Positions 61,034-64,000 of a stretch of 64,000 bases of DNA are shown here, one piece after another. Made by a program: the position numbers and the translations under genes. The DNA comes from Bacteroidota bacterium (GTDB lineage Bacteria > Bacteroidota > Bacteroidia > Chitinophagales > Chitinophagaceae). How positions within the stretch are numbered: position 1 is the first letter of the stretch; the number at the start of each line of letters is the position of its first letter. The stretch lies in NCBI GenBank assembly GCA_023418315.1, contig JAEZZY010000067.1, forward strand, positions 1 through 64,000, read 5' to 3'. Below the pieces are notes generated by a model that saw only the letters and a program-made list of their open reading frames with translations, was not told the DNA's origin and made no database searches.

Positions 61034-63946
61034 ATGAGTAAACAATCCGAACAAATATTAGAAGAACAATTAATAACTCAGCTTCGAAAATTGGGTTATG
61101 CTTACTTGCCTATTGCTGACGAAAAGGCTCTATTATCAAATCTTAAAAGTCAATTAGAAAAGCACAATCAAATTTCGTTTTCAGATGCTGAATTTGACAA
61201 GGTGCTGAACCTATTAAACAAAGGTTCTGTTTTTGAAAAATCTAAAACACTTCGCCAAAAACAACATATTGTAAGAGATAATGGAGACAACCTTTATTTT
61301 GAATTTCTGAATACGGAACATTGGTGTCAAAACCAATACCAAGTTACCAACCAAGTAACCCAAGAAGGCAAATATAAAAACCGTTATGATGTTACTTTGC
61401 TTATCAACGGTTTGCCCTTGGTTCAAATAGAACTCAAACGCAGAGGATTAGAACTCAAAGAAGCCTTTAATCAAGTCAATCGCTATCAACGCCATTCATT
61501 TGGGGCAAATTCCGCCTTGTATCAATACGTTCAGATTTTCATCATCAGCAACGGAGTAAATACAAAGTATTACGCCAACAACCGAAATCAAAGTTTCAAG
61601 CAAACTTTCTATTGGACAGATTTTGAAAACAAGCGACTGACCAATATTCTCAACGGTTTTACAGATGCTTTTTTAGAGCCTTGCCACATCAGTAAAATGA
61701 TTTGCAAGTACATTGTACTCAATGAAGCCTATAAAATTCCAATGGTACTTCGTCCATATCAATTTTATGCAGTAGAAGCACTAATTGAACGAGTAAAAAA
61801 CTCCAACAAAAACGGTTATATATGGCATACCACAGGTTCGGGCAAGACCCTAGCCAGTTTTAAAGCCAGTCAAATTTTAATGAATTTCCCCGAAGTTCAT
61901 AAGGTGGTTTTTGTGGTTGACAGAAAAGATTTGGACTACCAAACCACCAAAGAGTTCAACAGTTTTAGTGATGGTTGCATTGACGGCACAGACAATACCG
62001 CCAATTTGGTAAAACAATTTATAGGCACCTACAAAGACAAAAAAGGCGAAGCCAAAAACACTAAACTAATTGTTACCACCATTCAAAAACTCAATACTGC
62101 CATCAGCAAATTGAAGTACGAAAAGAAAATGGCTGACTTGAAAGACAAGCGAATCATTTTCATTTTTGACGAGTGCCACCGAAGCCAGTTTGGAGAAACA
62201 CACAACAGAATAAAAGAGTATTTCAACAATGCTCAAATGTTCGGATTTACAGGAACTCCCATTTTTGCCGACAATGCCAACAAAAACGAATTAGGCAAAC
62301 GAACAACTAAAGACCTTTTTGAAGACTGTTTGCACAAATACGTAATTACAGATGCCATCAAAGACGAAAACGTGTTGAAGTTTTCGGTTGAGTATGTAGG
62401 CAGATACAAGCAAAAAGACACAGCAACCGAAATAGATATTGAGGTTGAAGACATTGACACACAGGAGTTGATGGAAGATGAAAAGCGATTAGAAAAAATT
62501 GCTGATTACATCATCAACAATCACAACCGAAAAACACACAGCAAGGATTTTTCGGCAATGTTTTGCGTGGACAGTGTAAAGTCATTGATTCGCTATTACG
62601 ATATTTTCAAACGCAAAAAATTAGCAGGAGAACACAATCTAAATATTGCAACCATTTTCAGCTATGCAGCCAACGAAGATGATGCAGATGCCAATGGCTT
62701 TATTCCCGAAGAAGTTTCTGTTGTAGAAGAACCAAGGGCTTTATATGGCTTGCAAGCCCATAGCCGTGAAAAATTGGATGAGTATATTGAAGACTACAAT
62801 CAATTATATGATGTAAAATATTCTACCAAAACCAGTGAGGATTTTTACAACTACTACAACGATATTTCAAAGAAACTGAAAGACCGTGAACGCCAACCCG
62901 AAAATGTAAACAATCGCATAGATGTTTTATTAGTGGTCAATATGTTCCTGACAGGTTTTGATGCTAAAAAAGTGAACACGCTTTATGTGGACAAGAACTT
63001 AAAATATCACGGATTGATTCAAGCTTTCAGCCGAACCAACCGAATTTTAAACGAACAGAAATCACAGGGAAATATTGTTGTTTTCAGAAACCTGAAAAAC
63101 CGAACAGACGAAGCCATTACCCTATTCAGCAACAAAGAAGCGATTGAGGTTATCATCATGAAACCTTATGAAGATTATGTTGCCAAGTTTGATGAAGCAT
63201 TTGAAAAGCTTTTAGAAGTTACACCGACAACAGACGCAGTAAACGACCTTGAAACCGAAGATGACGAACTAGAATTTATCAAAGCGTTCAGAGATTTGAT
63301 GAGGATAAAAAATATTCTCACCGCTTTTTCAGACTTCAAATGGGAAGACTTGAAAATGACCGAACAGCAATTTGAGGATTTTAAAAGCAAATACCTTGAC
63401 TTATACGACAAAGTAAAAAGCAACCACCAAAAAGAGAAAGTATCCATTTTGGAAGATGTGGATTTTGAATTGGAGTTGATACACCGTGATGAAATTAATG
63501 TTTCATACATCATCCAGCTTTTAATCAAACTGAAATCTCAAACACAGAAAGACACGACTAAAGCGGAAAAGGAGATTTTCAACTTATTGAGTACGGAAGC
63601 AACATTAAGAAGCAAACGAGAACTTATAGAGAAATTTATTTTAGAGAATCTTCTAATTATCAGCGACCCCGACAATATTACACCTGCATTTGAGCAGTTT
63701 TGGAACGAAGAACAACAAAAGGAATTTTCGAAAATCGTACAAGAGGAAAATCTGTCAGCAGAAAAAACAGAAAAACTCATTGAAGATTATCTTTTTGCTG
63801 AAAGAGAGCCTTTACGTGACGAAGTTTTAGAACTCATTGAAGGCGAAAAACCAAGTTTACTTCAACGCAAAAAACTAGGCGACAGAATTTTGAAACGAAT
63901 TGTGGATTTTGTGGAGACATTTATTAATGGTATGAATTTGAATTGA
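61034..63946 (+). CDS. hsdR: Type I restriction endonuclease subunit
   Basis: HsdR pumps DNA towards the enzyme and then cuts it. The N-terminal nuclease domain has Asp119, Glu133 and Lys135 (RYDVTLLINGLPLVQIELKR), a PD-(D/E)xK core. The superfamily 2 motor follows with Walker A HTTGSGKT (265-272), DECH box (379-382), FTGTP and a later helicase motif FSRTNRIL. A helical C-terminal region of about 250 residues joins the motor to HsdM. Length 970 is normal. The start lies one base after the Abi stop. Without a promoter in between, hsdR must be cotranscribed with abi. Confidence 0.95.
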   Translation: MSKQSEQILEEQLITQLRKLGYAYLPIADEKALLSNLKSQLEKHNQISFSDAEFDKVLNLLNKGSVFEKSKTLRQKQHIVRDNGDNLYFEFLNTEHWCQNQYQVTNQVTQEGKYKNRYDVTLLINGLPLVQIELKRRGLELKEAFNQVNRYQRHSFGANSALYQYVQIFIISNGVNTKYYANNRNQSFKQTFYWTDFENKRLTNILNGFTDAFLEPCHISKMICKYIVLNEAYKIPMVLRPYQFYAVEALIERVKNSNKNGYIWHTTGSGKTLASFKASQILMNFPEVHKVVFVVDRKDLDYQTTKEFNSFSDGCIDGTDNTANLVKQFIGTYKDKKGEAKNTKLIVTTIQKLNTAISKLKYEKKMADLKDKRIIFIFDECHRSQFGETHNRIKEYFNNAQMFGFTGTPIFADNANKNELGKRTTKDLFEDCLHKYVITDAIKDENVLKFSVEYVGRYKQKDTATEIDIEVEDIDTQELMEDEKRLEKIADYIINNHNRKTHSKDFSAMFCVDSVKSLIRYYDIFKRKKLAGEHNLNIATIFSYAANEDDADANGFIPEEVSVVEEPRALYGLQAHSREKLDEYIEDYNQLYDVKYSTKTSEDFYNYYNDISKKLKDRERQPENVNNRIDVLLVVNMFLTGFDAKKVNTLYVDKNLKYHGLIQAFSRTNRILNEQKSQGNIVVFRNLKNRTDEAITLFSNKEAIEVIIMKPYEDYVAKFDEAFEKLLEVTPTTDAVNDLETEDDELEFIKAFRDLMRIKNILTAFSDFKWEDLKMTEQQFEDFKSKYLDLYDKVKSNHQKEKVSILEDVDFELELIHRDEINVSYIIQLLIKLKSQTQKDTTKAEKEIFNLLSTEATLRSKRELIEKFILENLLIISDPDNITPAFEQFWNEEQQKEFSKIVQEENLSAEKTEKLIEDYLFAEREPLRDEVLELIEGEKPSLLQRKKLGDRILKRIVDFVETFINGMNLN

Positions 63947-64000
63947 TGATAACTAAATTTGGTAATAATGGAAGCGAATAGCGCCAATTCTCGAAGCCGT
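63947..64000. other. End of window; possible start of another gene
   Basis: An ATG at 63968 opens a frame (MEANSANSRSR) that is still open at the window end. It is too short to judge; it may be chance. Confidence 0.15.

Noticed and set aside
1..64000. tRNA, rRNA or CRISPR arrays
   Set aside because: No cloverleaf with a 3' CCA-type end, no rRNA segment and no regularly spaced 25-40 bp direct repeats were seen; the 7-bp tract at 13034-13103 has no spacers. The leader element at 19948-19999 is too short and lacks tRNA landmarks.

Overview
The window looks like a chromosomal piece of a Bacteroidota genome, most probably Chitinophagales/Chitinophagaceae-like. This rests on type IX secretion (T9SS) sorting domains at the ends of secreted proteins (type A at 2.4 and 22 kb, type B at 4.9 kb), a PorZ-like T9SS protein, lipoproteins, a short 285-residue RpoD, Bacteroidota-restricted families (DUF4476, fused 2-oxoacid dehydrogenase E1 chains), no visible Shine-Dalgarno sites, and at least a dozen genes preceded by the Bacteroidota -7 promoter element TAnnTTTG. 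Family names are recognised from sequence motifs only; no database search was run.

Layout. 1-5 kb: two large secreted proteins with T9SS signals; an AT-rich patch crosses their junction. 5-7.4 kb: a lone fusA with its own terminator. 7.6-9.5 kb: a lipoprotein joining a caspase-like dyad to a FISUMP domain. 9.7-15.3 kb (minus): a fused E1 enzyme, then map, secY, rplO and rpmD, a detached end of the spc ribosomal operon. 15.5-18.3 kb: a frameshifted lipoprotein, a GT-C type membrane glycosyltransferase and a small secreted protein. 18.3-21.0 kb: an RNase G family gene with a structured leader, a 29-residue very basic protein and a TPR protein. 21.3-26.9 kb (minus): recO-porZ, purN and aspS. 27-29.3 kb: a truncated secreted protein, a Uma2 nuclease-like protein, a SpoU methyltransferase and a YdeI-like protein. 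29.4-32.7 kb: two tandem POT peptide transporters. 32.7-35.8 kb: ispD, a secreted unknown, an orphan adenine methyltransferase and a Toprim-like remnant. 35.8-40.8 kb: biotin carrier/DUF4476/lipoprotein operon and an M1 aminopeptidase. 40.8-44.8 kb: ybeY, feoA, an esterase lipoprotein, nadD, a YtxH/holin-like/unknown/SMUG2 cluster. 44.9-50.1 kb: rpoD, a glutaryl-CoA dehydrogenase-like gene and gyrA. 50.2-55.9 kb: a non-coding region with phased boxes, a DUF3109 gene, a kinase-like gene, a sugar transporter and a second fused E1.

56.3-64 kb is visibly AT-richer and holds a defence island: hsdM, a RhuM-type protein with a phospholipase-D-like motif, hsdS, an AbiD/AbiF-family HEPN protein, and hsdR. 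In the 141-bp gap before the Abi gene there is a promoter followed at once by a bulged hairpin and a U-tract, which looks like a short terminated RNA or attenuator. A HEPN RNase paired with a small RNA inside a type I restriction operon is the most interesting signal in the window.

Elsewhere the genes are mostly ordinary housekeeping functions arranged in short operons. Signals worth checking outside the island are the lysine at the main quinolone-contact position of GyrA, the cloverleaf-like leader of the RNase G gene, ten heptanucleotide repeats directly before map, and four GCTTAA boxes spaced at multiples of 11 bp.
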